From NCBI RefSeq assembly GCF_021725675.1, contig NZ_JAKJPO010000001.1:868001-932000 (forward strand): a stretch of DNA of 64,000 bases. Reading direction: 5' to 3'. The DNA is from Marilutibacter chinensis (lineage in GTDB: Bacteria; Pseudomonadota; Gammaproteobacteria; Xanthomonadales; Xanthomonadaceae). Below the pieces are notes generated by a model. That model saw nothing but the letters and a program-made list of their open reading frames with translations, made no database searches and was not told the DNA's origin. Positions 8,971-19,247 of this stretch are shown piece by piece. How positions within the stretch are numbered: position 1 is the first letter of the stretch; every line of letters begins with the position of its first letter. The translations under genes and the position numbers were made by a program.

Positions 8971-9046
8971 GCTCCCTTCGTCTAGAGGCCTAGGACGTGG
9001 CCCTCTCAAGGCTAAAACAGGGGTTCGAATCCCCTAGGGAGCGCCA
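8971..9046 (+). tRNA. tRNA-Glu (anticodon CTC)
   Basis: Acceptor arms GCTCCCT (8971-8977) and AGGGAGC (9036-9042) pair fully and are followed by discriminator G and an encoded CCA. The T arm contains GGTTCGAATCC. The anticodon loop reads CTCTCAA, giving anticodon CTC for GAG codons; the usual tRNA-Glu with TTC must be elsewhere in the genome. The anticodon stem has one G-T pair. A promoter precedes and a terminator follows, so it is a single-gene transcript. Confidence 0.95.
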
Positions 9047-9052
9047 ATTCCA

Positions 9053-9084
9053 AAGGCCCGTGTCGCCAGGCACGGGCCTTTTCC
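9053..9084 (+). terminator. Rho-independent terminator of tRNA-Glu
   Basis: A perfect 10-bp stem, AAGGCCCGTG (9053-9062) with CACGGGCCTT (9071-9080), has an 8-base loop and runs into a T-rich stretch. It begins 7 bases after the tRNA CCA. Confidence 0.88.
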
Positions 9085-9215
9085 TTTGCGGCACACGCCC
9101 TGGGGGATCTGAACGGTTCGACAGATTCGTCAGCAACGAATCCGGACAGCCGCAGGCTGCCCGAAGGGCGCGCCACCGGGATGTGCCGCGTCCATCCCCT
9201 GGGTAGCCTGTTCCG

Positions 9216-9247
9216 AAGGCCCACGCCAGCAGGCCGGGGCCTTTTTC
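9216..9247 (+). terminator. Second terminator-like hairpin downstream of tRNA-Glu
   Basis: AAGGCCC (9216-9222) pairs with GGGCCTT (9237-9243), followed by a T-tract (9242-9246). It resembles the proper tRNA terminator about 160 bp upstream in stem sequence and in the CCTTTTTCCTTG tail. The 316 bp between the first terminator and fdxA hold no credible gene; this hairpin is the only structure seen there. It could be a backup terminator or the relic of a duplicated tRNA unit. Confidence 0.55.
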
Positions 9248-9399
9248 CTTGCATCGCGCCTATCGGCGTCGCACGCTGCAGCCGTCAGGGCAGCTCCCTT
9301 CTCGGCCGCGGGTGGACAAACGCGCCCCGGGCCGGCACGAGTATGGGCTTCCCCGGCAGCGGCCGATAGAATGACCGGCGCATCTCCAAGGAATCCGCC

Positions 9400-9723
9400 A
9401 TGCCCTTCGTCGTCACCGAGAACTGCATCAAGTGCAAGTACACCGACTGCGTCGAGGTGTGCCCGGTCGACTGTTTCCACGAGGGCCCGAACTTCCTGGT
9501 GATCGACCCGGACGAGTGCATCGATTGCACGTTGTGCGAACCGGAGTGCCCGATCAATGCGATCTACCCCGAGGACGACGTACCGGCCGGGCAGGAAGCA
9601 TTCGTCGCCCTCAACGCCGAACTGTCGCAGGCGTGGCCGGTGATCACCGCGCGCAAGGAGCCGCTGCCGGACGCCAAGGACTGGGAAGGCAAGCCGGACA
9701 AACTGCCGCTGCTGGAACGCTGA
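9400..9723 (+). CDS. fdxA: Seven-iron ferredoxin FdxA
   Basis: A small electron carrier with one [3Fe-4S] and one [4Fe-4S] cluster, 107 residues long. The first cysteine set is [17 protein letters not shown] near the N-terminus and the second is [16 protein letters not shown]. The roughly 50-residue acidic C-terminal extension fits the FdxA/azotobacter-type family. The partner enzyme cannot be told from context. A ribosome-binding site AAGGA lies at 9388-9392, and a TAGAAT -10-like box lies at 9367-9372 without a convincing -35. A strong hairpin terminator follows. Cytoplasmic. Confidence 0.95.
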   Translation: MPFVVTENCIKCKYTDCVEVCPVDCFHEGPNFLVIDPDECIDCTLCEPECPINAIYPEDDVPAGQEAFVALNAELSQAWPVITARKEPLPDAKDWEGKPDKLPLLER

Positions 9724-9755
9724 GCGCGGCCACGCCACTCCGCGCCCGATCAACG

Positions 9756-9783
9756 AAAAAGGGCGTCGATCGACGCCCTTTCC
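9756..9783. terminator. Bidirectional terminator between fdxA and bamC-like gene
   Basis: AAAGGGCGTCG (from about 9758) pairs perfectly with CGACGCCCTTT around an AT loop, with an A-run before and a short T-run after. The symmetric structure can end fdxA rightward and the dapA-bamC transcript leftward. Confidence 0.82.
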
Positions 9784-9837
9784 GCGCACGCCGCCGACCC
9801 GGCCCGCGCCTGCCGGCCGGTGCGCGGACGCAGCTCG

Positions 9838-10347
9838 TCATTGCCCGCCCAACGCCTCCTGCAGCGAGCGGACCAGCTGGGCCGGAGCATCGCCCGAGGC
9901 CGGTACCCCGCGCGGGTCGACCGCCGACACGTAGGCGCCGCCTTCGGTGTCGCTGACCCGGACCAGGAAGTTGCTGCCCTGGTAGTTGACGTCGTACGCG
10001 CCCAGCAGCTGTGCGCGGCTGACGATGGTGACGCCCTCGATCCTCTCCAGCGCCTCGCCGATCCGCGCGAACACCTCGTCGCGGCTGCCCTGGGCGTTGA
10101 AGCCGAGTGCCGACGCCGCGCCGGCGCGGCGGGCCTCGATCACCGAGCTGGCGGTCACGCTTCCGCCGGCCTGGGTATCGTCGGCCGACGGCAGCGGCGG
10201 CGGCACCTCCAGCGGCCGGTCGGCCGGATCCGCGGCGTACAGGTCGTCGCCCTTGCGGAACCAGCTGCAGCCCGCGGTCGCGACCAGGGCGGTCGCCAAC
10301 GCAGCGGCCAGTGCGGCGCGGGAAATCATCGGGAAGCGTGAAATCAT
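9838..10347 (-). CDS. Short BamC-type outer-membrane lipoprotein
   Basis: A 169-residue lipoprotein read from ATG 10347. The signal peptide is hydrophobic (AALAAALATALVATAGC) and the lipobox cysteine follows directly. The mature part has a proline-rich linker (EVPPPLPS) and then one alpha/beta domain of about 100 residues, ending in the DTEGGAYVSAVD and LVRSLQEAL segments. Position directly after dapA and the size match xanthomonad proteins annotated as BamC, an accessory of the beta-barrel assembly machine; E. coli BamC is about twice as long, with two such domains. A second ATG at 10329 gives an equally good signal peptide. Anchored in the outer membrane, facing the periplasm, by inference. 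Confidence 0.7.
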   Translation of the reverse strand: MISRFPMISRAALAAALATALVATAGCSWFRKGDDLYAADPADRPLEVPPPLPSADDTQAGGSVTASSVIEARRAGAASALGFNAQGSRDEVFARIGEALERIEGVTIVSRAQLLGAYDVNYQGSNFLVRVSDTEGGAYVSAVDPRGVPASGDAPAQLVRSLQEALGGQ

Positions 10348-10382
10348 GGAACTCTCCGGAAAGGCCGTCGGCGACGACCGGG

Positions 10383-11288
10383 TCAGGCCGCGAGCGACTT
10401 GCGGCATTCGTCCTCGATCCCGCGGATCGTGGCCAGCATGGCGGTCGCCGCATCGCGATGGCGCTCCGACAATACCTGCAACGGCAGCCGCAGATCATGG
10501 CCGATCCCCTGCAGCGCCAGGAGGGCCTTGACCGGGGTCGGATTGGGTTCGATGCCGAGGAAGGCATAGACCTCCTGCAGACGCGCATCCCAGGCGCGGG
10601 CCTTGTCGCCCTGCCCGCCCAGGGCGAGGTTGCACAGGTGGCGGAACGTTGCCGGCACCACATTGGAGGCGACCGAGATCACGCCACGCGCACCGGTGAG
10701 CATCGCCCGGCATGCGGTCGGATCGTCGCCGCTGAGGACGGTGAAATCGCGGTCCTGCAACCCGAGCAGGGCCTGCATGCGCTCGGGCTCGCTGCGCGCT
10801 TCCTTGATCGCGACGATTCGCGGATGTCCTGCCAGCTCGGCGACCGTCTCCGGCAGCAGGTCGCAGCCGGTCCGCGACGGGACGTTGTAGAGCACGATCG
10901 GCAGCGCGCCGTCGTCGGCGATCGCGCGGTAATGGGCGACCAGGCCGGCCTGGGTCGGACGCACGTATGGCGGCGTCACGACCAGTGCGGCATCGGCGCC
11001 GAGCGCGGCGGCACGGCGGGTCTGCTCGATGGTCTTGGCGGTATTCGGCTGCCCGGTCCCGGCCAGCACCGGCACCCTGCCGGCGACGAACTCGACCGCG
11101 CTGCGCAACAGCAGGTCGTACTCCGCGTCGTACAGGGCCGCGGCCTCGCCGGTCGAGCCGGCGGCCACGAGGCCCTGGCTGCCCTGCTCGAGCTGCATCG
11201 AAAGCAGCCTGTGCCAGGCGTCGAGATCGAGTTCGCGTGCGACGTCGAAGGGCGTCGCCAGCGCGGTGATGCTGCCGGATAGTTGCAA
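10383..11288 (-). CDS. dapA: 4-hydroxy-tetrahydrodipicolinate synthase DapA
   Basis: Condenses pyruvate with aspartate semialdehyde, the entry to lysine and diaminopimelate synthesis. The 301-residue TIM barrel shows [20 protein letters not shown], the LYNVPSRTG motif with the active-site tyrosine, and the Schiff-base lysine in [13 protein letters not shown] start at 11288 is chosen because an AAAGG ribosome-binding site lies just upstream and the family's N-terminus ([13 protein letters not shown]) begins right there; the open frame continues to 11447 with sequence unlike DapA. bamC follows 35 bp downstream. The gene is divergent from gcvR, which also starts with TTG. Confidence 0.95.
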   Translation of the reverse strand: MQLSGSITALATPFDVARELDLDAWHRLLSMQLEQGSQGLVAAGSTGEAAALYDAEYDLLLRSAVEFVAGRVPVLAGTGQPNTAKTIEQTRRAAALGADAALVVTPPYVRPTQAGLVAHYRAIADDGALPIVLYNVPSRTGCDLLPETVAELAGHPRIVAIKEARSEPERMQALLGLQDRDFTVLSGDDPTACRAMLTGARGVISVASNVVPATFRHLCNLALGGQGDKARAWDARLQEVYAFLGIEPNPTPVKALLALQGIGHDLRLPLQVLSERHRDAATAMLATIRGIEDECRKSLAA

Positions 11289-11485
11289 GGGGGGACCTTT
11301 CGGAATGACGGGCACGGCGTGGCGGACGGTGATGCGCGCACGGCTGCGCAGGCGCAGAGCCGATGTTACTTGCGGCGCGAAAGCGCGGGCAAGTATGCTG
11401 GCCGCAGGCGGCTGGTCCCTGAACGGGCCGACCGCGACACGCATCACCCGTCACATCCGTCTCCAGTTCCAGCGCAGGCGCCGCC

Positions 11486-12046
11486 TTGACCGATTCCGCT
11501 CCCCGGCCGTCGCCGACGGAAAACCACCTCCTGATCAACGCCTATACGACGCATCCGGAGTCGCCGCTGCTGTCGGTGACACGCCGGATCAGCGACAGCG
11601 GCTGCAACCTCGTCGACGCGCGCCTGGCGACCGTCGGCCGCGACGTGTCGGTGACCGCACTGGCGGTGGGCTCCTGGGACGCGGTGGCCAAGCTGGAGGC
11701 GATGCTGACCCGGCTCGAGCGCGAGGAAGGGCTGAAACTGGTCTGGTACCGCACCGGCGCCAAGCAGATCCAGTCGAACCTGCTGCCCTATGTCGTGGAG
11801 GTGGTCGCCGCCGACAAGCCCGGGATCCTGTTCCAGCTGGCGGATTTCTTCGACCGCCAGGGCATCACCATCGAGAGCCTGCACTGTTCGCGCTATCGTG
11901 CGATGCAGACCGGCGCGGACATGTTCTCCGCCCAGGTCACCATCGGGGTGCCTGCGAACATGCACATCGCAGCGCTGCGCGACGATTTCCTGGAGTTCTG
12001 CGACCACCTGAACCTCGACGCCATCATGGATCCGATGAAGTTCTGA
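11486..12046 (+). CDS. gcvR: Glycine cleavage system transcriptional repressor GcvR-like (double ACT)
   Basis: A 186-residue protein made of two ACT domains. The first spans about residues 14-85 (INAYTTHPESPLLSVTRRI); the second spans about 105-186 (VVEVVAADKPGILFQLADFF). E. coli GcvR antagonises GcvA when glycine is low; in this lineage the role is inferred from family and synteny. The start codon is TTG at 11486 with a weak AGGCG upstream. It is followed after 17 bp by bcp, the same gcvR-bcp pairing seen in enterobacteria. The 197-bp spacer to dapA must hold both divergent promoters. Confidence 0.88.
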   Translation: MTDSAPRPSPTENHLLINAYTTHPESPLLSVTRRISDSGCNLVDARLATVGRDVSVTALAVGSWDAVAKLEAMLTRLEREEGLKLVWYRTGAKQIQSNLLPYVVEVVAADKPGILFQLADFFDRQGITIESLHCSRYRAMQTGADMFSAQVTIGVPANMHIAALRDDFLEFCDHLNLDAIMDPMKF

Positions 12047-12063
12047 CCGAGGCGATCAAGTAC

Positions 12064-12561
12064 ATGGCCGAAGACGGCAAGAAACTCCCCGCCAAGACAC
12101 TCAAGCTGCCGCTGGCCCTGTCCGGCGGCGACAGCGCCACCCTCGGCGACTTCGTCGGCCAGGGGCATGCAGGTCAATGGCTTGTCCTCTACTTCTACCC
12201 GAAGGACAGCACGCCGGGCTGCACCACCGAAGGGCTGGACTTCAACGCGCTGCTGCCGGAGTTCGAACGATCCAGCGCCGCCGTGCTCGGCGTCTCGCGC
12301 GACTCGGTGCGTTCGCACGACAGCTTCTGCGCCAGGCAGGGCTTCAGGTTTCCGCTGGTCAGCGACACCGACGAGGCGCTGTGCAAGGCCTTCGACGTGA
12401 TCAAGCCGAAGAAGCTGTACGGCCGCGAGTACGTCGGCATCGAGCGCAGCACCTTCCTGATCTCCCCCGAGGGCGTCATCGCCCAGTCATGGCGCAAGGT
12501 GAAAGTTCCCGGCCATGCCCAGGCCGTCCTCGACGCACTCAAGGCTGCCCAGACGCAGTGA
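12064..12561 (+). CDS. bcp: Thioredoxin-dependent thiol peroxidase Bcp/PrxQ
   Basis: Reduces hydrogen peroxide and organic hydroperoxides. The 165-residue protein has the peroxidatic cysteine in TPGC (Cys53). The resolving cysteine five residues later in E. coli Bcp is replaced (CTTEGL), whereas Cys89 in SFCARQGF lies 36 residues downstream, exactly the spacing of the Cys47-Cys83 pair known in Xylella fastidiosa PrxQ. The enzyme is therefore predicted to be an atypical two-Cys peroxiredoxin of that subtype. A third cysteine is at 107. The ATG at 12064 is preferred, as upstream frame sequence lies inside gcvR. Cytoplasmic or periplasmic location is not decided; no signal peptide is seen. Confidence 0.93.
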   Translation: MAEDGKKLPAKTLKLPLALSGGDSATLGDFVGQGHAGQWLVLYFYPKDSTPGCTTEGLDFNALLPEFERSSAAVLGVSRDSVRSHDSFCARQGFRFPLVSDTDEALCKAFDVIKPKKLYGREYVGIERSTFLISPEGVIAQSWRKVKVPGHAQAVLDALKAAQTQ

Positions 12562-12673
12562 CCCGCCCCGCCCGCCCGATCCGACGCCGTCCCGCCCCGC
12601 GGGCCACGGCGGCTTTGCCCTGTCCGCCGCCAGGCGGAGCCGTCCGTCCCCGCCCCACCCCCAGGAAGCCCGA

Positions 12674-14086
12674 ATGACGCGAAGCAAGCGCATCTACGTG
12701 CTCGACACCAATGTCCTGATGCACGACCCGACCGCCCTGTTCAAGTTCGAGGAGCACGACGTGTTCCTGCCGATGCAGGTCATCGAGGAGCTCGACAACG
12801 GCAAGAAGGGCACCTCCGAGGCCAGCCGCAATGCGCGCCAGGTCAGCCGCTTCCTCAACGAGCTGATCGAAGCCCAGGGCGGCAAGGGCAACCTGCACGA
12901 AGGCATCGTCCTCAGCCGCCCCAACGGCCTGCAACTGCGCGGCGAACAGAGCAGCGGTCGGCTGCTGTTCCAGACCGACAACTTCGACGCCGGCAAGCGC
13001 TTCGGCGCGGTGATCCCGGACAACGCGATCCTCGGCGCGATCCTGGCGTTGAAGGAGGCGCAGCCTGAAGTGCCGGTGGTGTTCGTCTCCAAGGACATCA
13101 ACCTGCGGATCAAGGCCTCGATCGCCGGCATCGCATCGGAAGACTACGAGAACGATCGCGCGCTCGACGACTTCAGCCTGCTCTACGCCGGCGCGACCGC
13201 GCTGCCCGAGGACTTCTGGCAGCGCAACGGCAAGCACCTGAAGTCGTGGACCGAGAAGGGCCGCACCTACTACGAGATCGCCCGCCCCGAGCCCGGCGAC
13301 GGAGAGGACCCCTGGTACCCGAACCAGTTCCTGTACCTGCCCGGCGACGACGAGTCGGAAATGAAGGTCCTGCGCATCGGCGACGACAAGGTGGTGCTGC
13401 AGATCGTCGACGACTTCCGCCACAGCCAGCACGCGGTCTGGGGCATCACCGCACGCAACCGCGAACAGAACTTCGCGCTCAACGCGCTGATGGACCCGGA
13501 GATCGACTTTGTCACCCTGCTCGGCACCGCCGGCACCGGCAAGACCCTGCTGGCGCTGGCCGCCGGCCTGGCGCAGACGATGGACCAGCAGCGCTACCGC
13601 GAGATCATCATGACCCGCGCGACGGTCAGCGTCGGCGAGGACATCGGCTTCCTGCCCGGCACCGAAGAAGAGAAGATGACCCCATGGATGGGCGCGCTGA
13701 CCGACAACCTGGAGGTGCTCACCCACAACCAGGACGGCGGCAGCTGGGGTCGCGCGGCGACCAACGACCTGCTGGCGTCGAGGATCAAGATCCGCTCGTT
13801 GAACTTCATGCGCGGGCGCACCTTCCTCAGCCGCTGGCTGATCCTGGACGAGGCGCAGAACCTGACCCCGAAGCAGATGAAGACGTTGATCACCCGCGCC
13901 GGCCCGGGCACCAAGATCGTCTGCCTCGGCAACGTCGAACAGATCGACACCCCGTACCTGACCGAGACCACCTCCGGCCTGACGTATGCGGTCGATCGCT
14001 TCAAGCACTGGGAGCACAGCGCCAGCGTGACCCTGCGCCGCGGCGAGCGCTCGCGGCTGGCCGACTACGCATCCGAAGTGCTGTGA
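12674..14086 (+). CDS. PhoH-family ATPase with N-terminal PIN domain
   Basis: A 470-residue PIN-PhoH fusion (PhoH2 type). The N-terminal PIN nuclease domain begins YVLDTNVLMHDP and carries further acidic residues in EELDNGKKG and PDNAILGAI, to about residue 150. The C-terminal PhoH ATPase has the Walker A motif GTAGTGKT, an IMTRATVSVGEDIGFLPG segment and Walker B LILDEAQN. Such fusions are RNA-directed (helicase/ribonuclease) proteins in tested cases; the native target here is unknown. ATG 12674 is preceded by AGGAAG. The 112-bp gap from bcp holds nothing else recognisable. Cytoplasmic. Confidence 0.93.
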   Translation: MTRSKRIYVLDTNVLMHDPTALFKFEEHDVFLPMQVIEELDNGKKGTSEASRNARQVSRFLNELIEAQGGKGNLHEGIVLSRPNGLQLRGEQSSGRLLFQTDNFDAGKRFGAVIPDNAILGAILALKEAQPEVPVVFVSKDINLRIKASIAGIASEDYENDRALDDFSLLYAGATALPEDFWQRNGKHLKSWTEKGRTYYEIARPEPGDGEDPWYPNQFLYLPGDDESEMKVLRIGDDKVVLQIVDDFRHSQHAVWGITARNREQNFALNALMDPEIDFVTLLGTAGTGKTLLALAAGLAQTMDQQRYREIIMTRATVSVGEDIGFLPGTEEEKMTPWMGALTDNLEVLTHNQDGGSWGRAATNDLLASRIKIRSLNFMRGRTFLSRWLILDEAQNLTPKQMKTLITRAGPGTKIVCLGNVEQIDTPYLTETTSGLTYAVDRFKHWEHSASVTLRRGERSRLADYASEVL

Positions 14087-14147
14087 GCGCACGGCGCACG
14101 GTCGCGAGCGTGCCGAAGGTCGGCCCGAGGGCCGGCTCTCCGACGCC

Positions 14148-14824
14148 ATGATCTCGCGGCTGCCGGCCTGGGTATGGCTGGGCGCCGGCAGCCTGGCCGT
14201 GGTCGCCGGCATGGTCAACGTGGTCGGTTACCTGGGCTTCGAGCACCAGGCGATCACCCACCTCACCGGCACCACCAGCCTGCTCGGCGCGGCGCTGGCC
14301 GAGGGCGACGGCCGCAACGCGCTGCGGCTGTCGCTGATGGTGGCCGCGTTCGTCGCCGGGGCGGTGCTCAGCGGCATCATCATCCAGGACAGCACCCTGC
14401 GGCTGGGACGCCGCTACGGCGTCGCGCTGATGATCGAAGCCGCATTGCTGGCCCTGGCGGTACCGCTGCTGCACCGTCACCAGATGGCCGGCGCCGCACT
14501 GGCGGCCGGTGCCTGCGGGCTGCAGAACGCGATGACCGCCACCTACTCTGGCGCCCTGGTGCGTACCTCGCACCTGACCGGGATGTTCACCGACCTCGGC
14601 GTCTTCCTCGGCCACCGCCTGCGCGGGATGCCGTCCGACCAGCGCCGGCTGTGGCTGTGTCTGGTGATCATCGTCGGCTTCCTGCTCGGCGGCGTGGCCG
14701 GCGCGATGCTGTTCCGGCACCTGGGCTACGACACGCTCTATCTGCCTGCCGCGCTGACCGGATCGACCGGCATCGCCTACGTCGGCTATCGCCTGCTGCG
14801 CGGGGGAACGGGCACACTGTCGTC

Positions 14825-14828
<4 letters not shown>
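14148..14828 (+). CDS. DUF1275/YoaK-family membrane protein
   Basis: A 226-residue hydrophobic protein with about six membrane segments. It shows the family pattern: [11 protein letters not shown] in the first helix pair, [11 protein letters not shown] and then [30 protein letters not shown]. These glycine- and threonine-rich repeats define DUF1275. The function is unknown in general. Its stop codon overlaps the thiD start (ATGA), so the two are translated together; no thiamine link is otherwise known, which makes a transport role in pyrimidine supply only a guess. Inner membrane. Confidence 0.85.
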
Positions 14829-15636
<808 letters not shown>

Positions 15637-15640
<4 letters not shown>

Positions 15641-16500
15641 GCGCGATGCCTGGTTCCGCGCCCGCCATCGAACTGCCCTGCGAAGCCGCCGACGGCCATC
15701 GCTGGTCGCTGCTGATCCATCGCCCCGCCGGAACCCCGCGAACGGTACTGACCTGGCTGCCGGCGCTGGGCGTGGCCGCGCGCCACTATCAGTCCCTTGC
15801 CGAGGCACTTGCCAAGCGCGGCGTCGCAACGGCGATCCACGAATGGCGCGGCAGCGGCAGCAGTTCGCTGCGCCCGGACAGGCACACCGACTGGGGCTAC
15901 GCACAGCTGCTCGCCACCGACCTGCCCGTCACCGAAACGGCGGTGGCCGGCGCGTTCCCCGACATCGGACGCACCCTCGGCGGGCACAGCCTGGGCGGAC
16001 AGCTGGCCTGCTGCAGGCTCGGCATGGTACCCGCCGTCGCCGACCGGCTGTGGCTGGTGGCCAGCGGCTCGCCGTACTGGCGCGCGTTCCCGCCTCCGAC
16101 CCGGTGGTGGCTGCCGTTGGCCTACCGCTTCCTGCCGTGGCTGGCCGAAGCCCGCGGCGCGCTGCCCGGCCGCCACATCGGTTTCGGCGGCGAAGAGGCG
16201 CGCAGCCTCATCGGCGACTGGGCGCGCAGCGCGCTGAGCGGTCGCTACCGGGCACGCGGCCTGGAGGCCGATCTGGAAGCGGGCATGGCCGCACTGGCGC
16301 CGAGGGTCCGCACCGTCGCGTTCGCCCGCGACTGGCTGGCGCCGGAGTCCTCGCTGGACTTCCTGCTGTCCAGGTTCGGCCGTGCCGAGGTAAGCCACGC
16401 GCTGCTGGACTCGGCCGCGCTCGGCACCCGCGCCGACCACTTCGCTTGGATGAAGCAGCCGGCGGCGGTCGTCGAGGCATTGACCGCCGACGACGACTGA
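15637..16500 (+). CDS. Alpha/beta-hydrolase of unknown substrate
   Basis: A 287-residue alpha/beta-hydrolase fold protein. The nucleophile elbow is GGHSLGGQLA near residue 119-128, so serine is the nucleophile. WLPALGVAARHYQSLAEALAKRG at the N-terminus and a final LGTRADHFAW segment with a possible catalytic histidine complete the fold. It resembles xanthomonad proteins annotated simply as alpha/beta hydrolase (YheT/serine aminopeptidase-like). Translation is coupled to thiD by ATGA overlap. It is the last gene before the surface-polysaccharide region and is convergent with galE, with 24 bp between the stops. No signal peptide. Confidence 0.8.
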
Positions 16501-16524
16501 GCCGTTCCGGATGCGCTCGTCCCG

Positions 16525-17577
16525 TCAGGCGACCGCGGCACGCGCGCGCATCGCCGCGACCGCCCGGGTCCGGTAGCCGTCCGGATTGAGCGACTGCCAG
16601 CGCCAGGCGTCGCGGCACATCGCCTCGATGTCGAGCTCGGCACGCCACCCCAGCCGCTCCCGGGCGAGCGAAGGGTCGGCGAACACCTCGGCGACGTCGC
16701 CGGGGCGCCGGCCGACGATCTCGTAGGGGACGGGCCGGCCGCTGGCGGCCTCGAAGGCGTGCACCAGTTCCAGCACGCTGACACCGCGCCCCGTACCCAG
16801 GTTGACGGTCAGGCCGCCGCGGTCCCCTGCAAGATGATCGAGCGCATCGGCGTGCGCGCGCGCCAGGTCCATCACGTGCAGGTAGTCGCGCACGCCGGTG
16901 CCGTCGCGGGTGGGATAATCGCCGCCGAACACCTGCAGCCGCTCCCGCCGCCCGCCCGCGACCTGGCAGACGTAGGGCATCAGGTTGCCGGGAACGCCAC
17001 CGGGCGCCTCGCCGATCAGGCCCGATGCGTGTGCGCCTACCGGGTTGAAATAGCGAAGGTTGGCGACCTGGAAGGCGGGATCGCCCGCCTCCACGTCCGC
17101 AAGCAACTGTTCGGTCACCAGCTTGGTGCGTCCGTAGGGATTGGTGACCCTGAGTTCGGCGTCCTCGCGTACCGGCACCGTGTCGGGCATTCCGTACACG
17201 GTCGCGGAGGAGCTGAACACCAGGCGCTTCACTCCCGCCGCCGCCATCTCCTGCAGCAGCGCGATCGCGCCGCCGATGTTGTTGTCGAAATACTCCAGCG
17301 GGCGTGCGCAGGACTCGCCGACCGCCTTGAGCGCGGCGAAATGGATCACCGCGTCGAAGCGGTTCCGCGCGAACACCCGGGCCAGGCGCGTGCGGTCGCG
17401 CAGATCGAGCCGCTCCACCGCGATCGGGCGTTCCAGCAGCAGCTCCAGCCGCGTCACCGCCTCGGGCGAGCTGTTGCGGAAGTTGTCGACGATGACCACG
17501 TCGTGGCCGCGCTCGATGAGGACCACGCAGGCATGGGCACCGATGTATCCCGCCCCTCCGGTAACCAGAACTCGCAT
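16525..17577 (-). CDS. galE: UDP-glucose 4-epimerase GalE
   Basis: Interconverts UDP-glucose and UDP-galactose. The 350-residue extended short-chain dehydrogenase has the NAD-binding GGAGYIG motif at residues 7-13 and the catalytic pair SSSATVYG / NPYGRTK (YxxxK). [10 protein letters not shown] and [10 protein letters not shown] are also typical of GalE. The frame is open much further upstream, but the ATG at 17577 is the only one that starts at the Rossmann fold. It diverges from the dehydrogenase gene at 17785, with a 207-bp spacer that probably carries both promoters. It supplies galactose for the polysaccharide encoded to its right. Cytoplasmic. Confidence 0.95.
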   Translation of the reverse strand: MRVLVTGGAGYIGAHACVVLIERGHDVVIVDNFRNSSPEAVTRLELLLERPIAVERLDLRDRTRLARVFARNRFDAVIHFAALKAVGESCARPLEYFDNNIGGAIALLQEMAAAGVKRLVFSSSATVYGMPDTVPVREDAELRVTNPYGRTKLVTEQLLADVEAGDPAFQVANLRYFNPVGAHASGLIGEAPGGVPGNLMPYVCQVAGGRRERLQVFGGDYPTRDGTGVRDYLHVMDLARAHADALDHLAGDRGGLTVNLGTGRGVSVLELVHAFEAASGRPVPYEIVGRRPGDVAEVFADPSLARERLGWRAELDIEAMCRDAWRWQSLNPDGYRTRAVAAMRARAAVA

Positions 17578-17784
17578 CAGCGCCTCGACGGCTTGCCTGC
17601 CTGACCGGAACAACGCGAAAGACGCCGGCGACAGGAAAGGTTGCCGGAAATCCCCTGTTTCCCCGTTCGGTCCGTACAGAGCGACGACGCCGAGTCGTCG
17701 CGCGCATGCCATCGAGCTGCCTGCCGTCGATGGACATGCCCAGACCTTCCGCCGTCCGAACACTTCCGGAGACCTCAAGCATTT

Positions 17785-19074
17785 ATGGATGCCCCGCTGC
17801 CGAAACCGGAGCAGATCCGGATGGCCGTCGTGGGTCTGGGATACGTCGGATTGCCGCTGGCCGTCGCGTTCGGCCGGCGTTGGCCGACCCTCGGCTTCGA
17901 CGTCAATCTGGCCCGGATCAACGAGCTGGAACGCCACCACGACCACACGCTCGAGGTGACCCGGTCCGCCCTGCAGGAGGCGACCTGGCTCAGATTCAGC
18001 GCCGACGCGGGTCGCCTGCGCGACTGCAACGTCTACGTGGTGACCGTCCCGACGCCGATCGATGCCTACAAGCGTCCAGACCTGCGTCCGCTGGAGGCGG
18101 CCAGCCGCACGGTGGGCGAGGTCCTGTCGCATGGCGACGTGGTCATCTACGAATCCACCGTCTATCCGGGCGCGACCGAGGAGGTCTGCGTGCCGATCCT
18201 GGAGCGCGAATCCGGCCTGGTCTTCAATCGCGATTTCCACGTCGGCTACAGCCCGGAACGGATCAACCCCGGCGACCGGGAGCACCGGTTGGAGACCATC
18301 ACCAAGGTCACCTCCGGATCGACCGCGGAAGCCGCGGACTTCATCGATGCGCTGTACGCGTCGATCGTCGGCGCGGGCACCCACAAGGCCTCCAGCATCC
18401 GCGTCGCCGAAGGCGCGAAGGTGATCGAGAACATCCAGCGCGACGTCAACATCGCCCTGGTCAACGAGCTGGCGCTGCTGTTCGACCGGCTCGGCCTCGA
18501 TACCCAGGAGGTGCTGGCCGCCGCCGGCACCAAGTGGAACTTCCTGCCGTTCCGGCCCGGCCTCGTCGGCGGCCACTGCATCGGCGTGGACCCGTACTAC
18601 CTGACCCACAAGGCGCAACAGGTCGGCTTCCATACCGACGTGATCCTGGCCGGACGCCGCACCAACGACGGCATGGGCCAGCACGTCGCCCGGCGCGTGG
18701 TGCGGCTGATCCAGAAGCACGACGGCCATCCGCCCAGCTGCCGCGTGCTGGTGCTCGGGCTGAGCTTCAAGGAGAACTGCCCGGACCTGCGCAACACCCG
18801 GGTGGTCGACATCGTCCAGGAGCTCGGCGAGTACGGGATCGGGGTCGACGTGCACGACCCCTGGGTCGATCCCGTGCAGGCCCGCCAGGAGTACGGGCTG
18901 GAACTGGTCGACGCACCGGGTCCGGCCGGCTACGACGCCGTCGTGCTGGCCGTCGCCCACCACCAGTTCGTCGCGATGGGCGCGTCCGGCCTGCGCGCTT
19001 TCGGCAAGCCAGGCACGCCACTGTTCGACGTCAAGGGCGTGCTGCCGGGAACCGAAGTGGACGGAAGGCTCTGA
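17785..19074 (+). CDS. Nucleotide-sugar dehydrogenase (TviB/WbpO-like)
   Basis: Oxidises C6 of a UDP-sugar to the uronic acid using NAD. The 429-residue protein starts with a Rossmann fold ([16 protein letters not shown]) and has the family's [18 protein letters not shown] and [14 protein letters not shown] motifs. The catalytic cysteine is in [12 protein letters not shown], and the C-terminal sugar-binding half starts at [17 protein letters not shown]. These match the Vi-antigen/WbpO-type enzymes that act on N-acetylhexosamines more than classical UDP-glucose dehydrogenase (Ugd), but the substrate is not certain. The first ATG has a weak ribosome-binding site; ATG 17821, nine bases after GGAG, is an alternative. 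It opens the exopolysaccharide block. Confidence 0.9.
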   Translation: MDAPLPKPEQIRMAVVGLGYVGLPLAVAFGRRWPTLGFDVNLARINELERHHDHTLEVTRSALQEATWLRFSADAGRLRDCNVYVVTVPTPIDAYKRPDLRPLEAASRTVGEVLSHGDVVIYESTVYPGATEEVCVPILERESGLVFNRDFHVGYSPERINPGDREHRLETITKVTSGSTAEAADFIDALYASIVGAGTHKASSIRVAEGAKVIENIQRDVNIALVNELALLFDRLGLDTQEVLAAAGTKWNFLPFRPGLVGGHCIGVDPYYLTHKAQQVGFHTDVILAGRRTNDGMGQHVARRVVRLIQKHDGHPPSCRVLVLGLSFKENCPDLRNTRVVDIVQELGEYGIGVDVHDPWVDPVQARQEYGLELVDAPGPAGYDAVVLAVAHHQFVAMGASGLRAFGKPGTPLFDVKGVLPGTEVDGRL

Positions 19075-19247
19075 CAGGCTGCCGGAAAGCGCACCCACGG
19101 TGCGTTTTCCGGATCGCGGGGCCGGGGCTGGCCCGGACCCGCTCGCGGCGGAGCAGGCGCTTGCGCGATGGCTCCGTCGACGCGGCCGTCGCCGGCCGCA
19201 TCACCAGGCCACCCCCAGATGGGTTGCCAACCGGGAGAGACACGGAC

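Noticed and set aside
11289-11447. Upstream extension of dapA to 11447
   Set aside because: The sequence is not DapA-like, and a ribosome-binding site precedes TTG 11288.
14087-14147. Possible TPP riboswitch before the DUF1275-thiD operon
   Set aside because: The spacer is only 61 bp and shows none of the conserved THI-box sequence.
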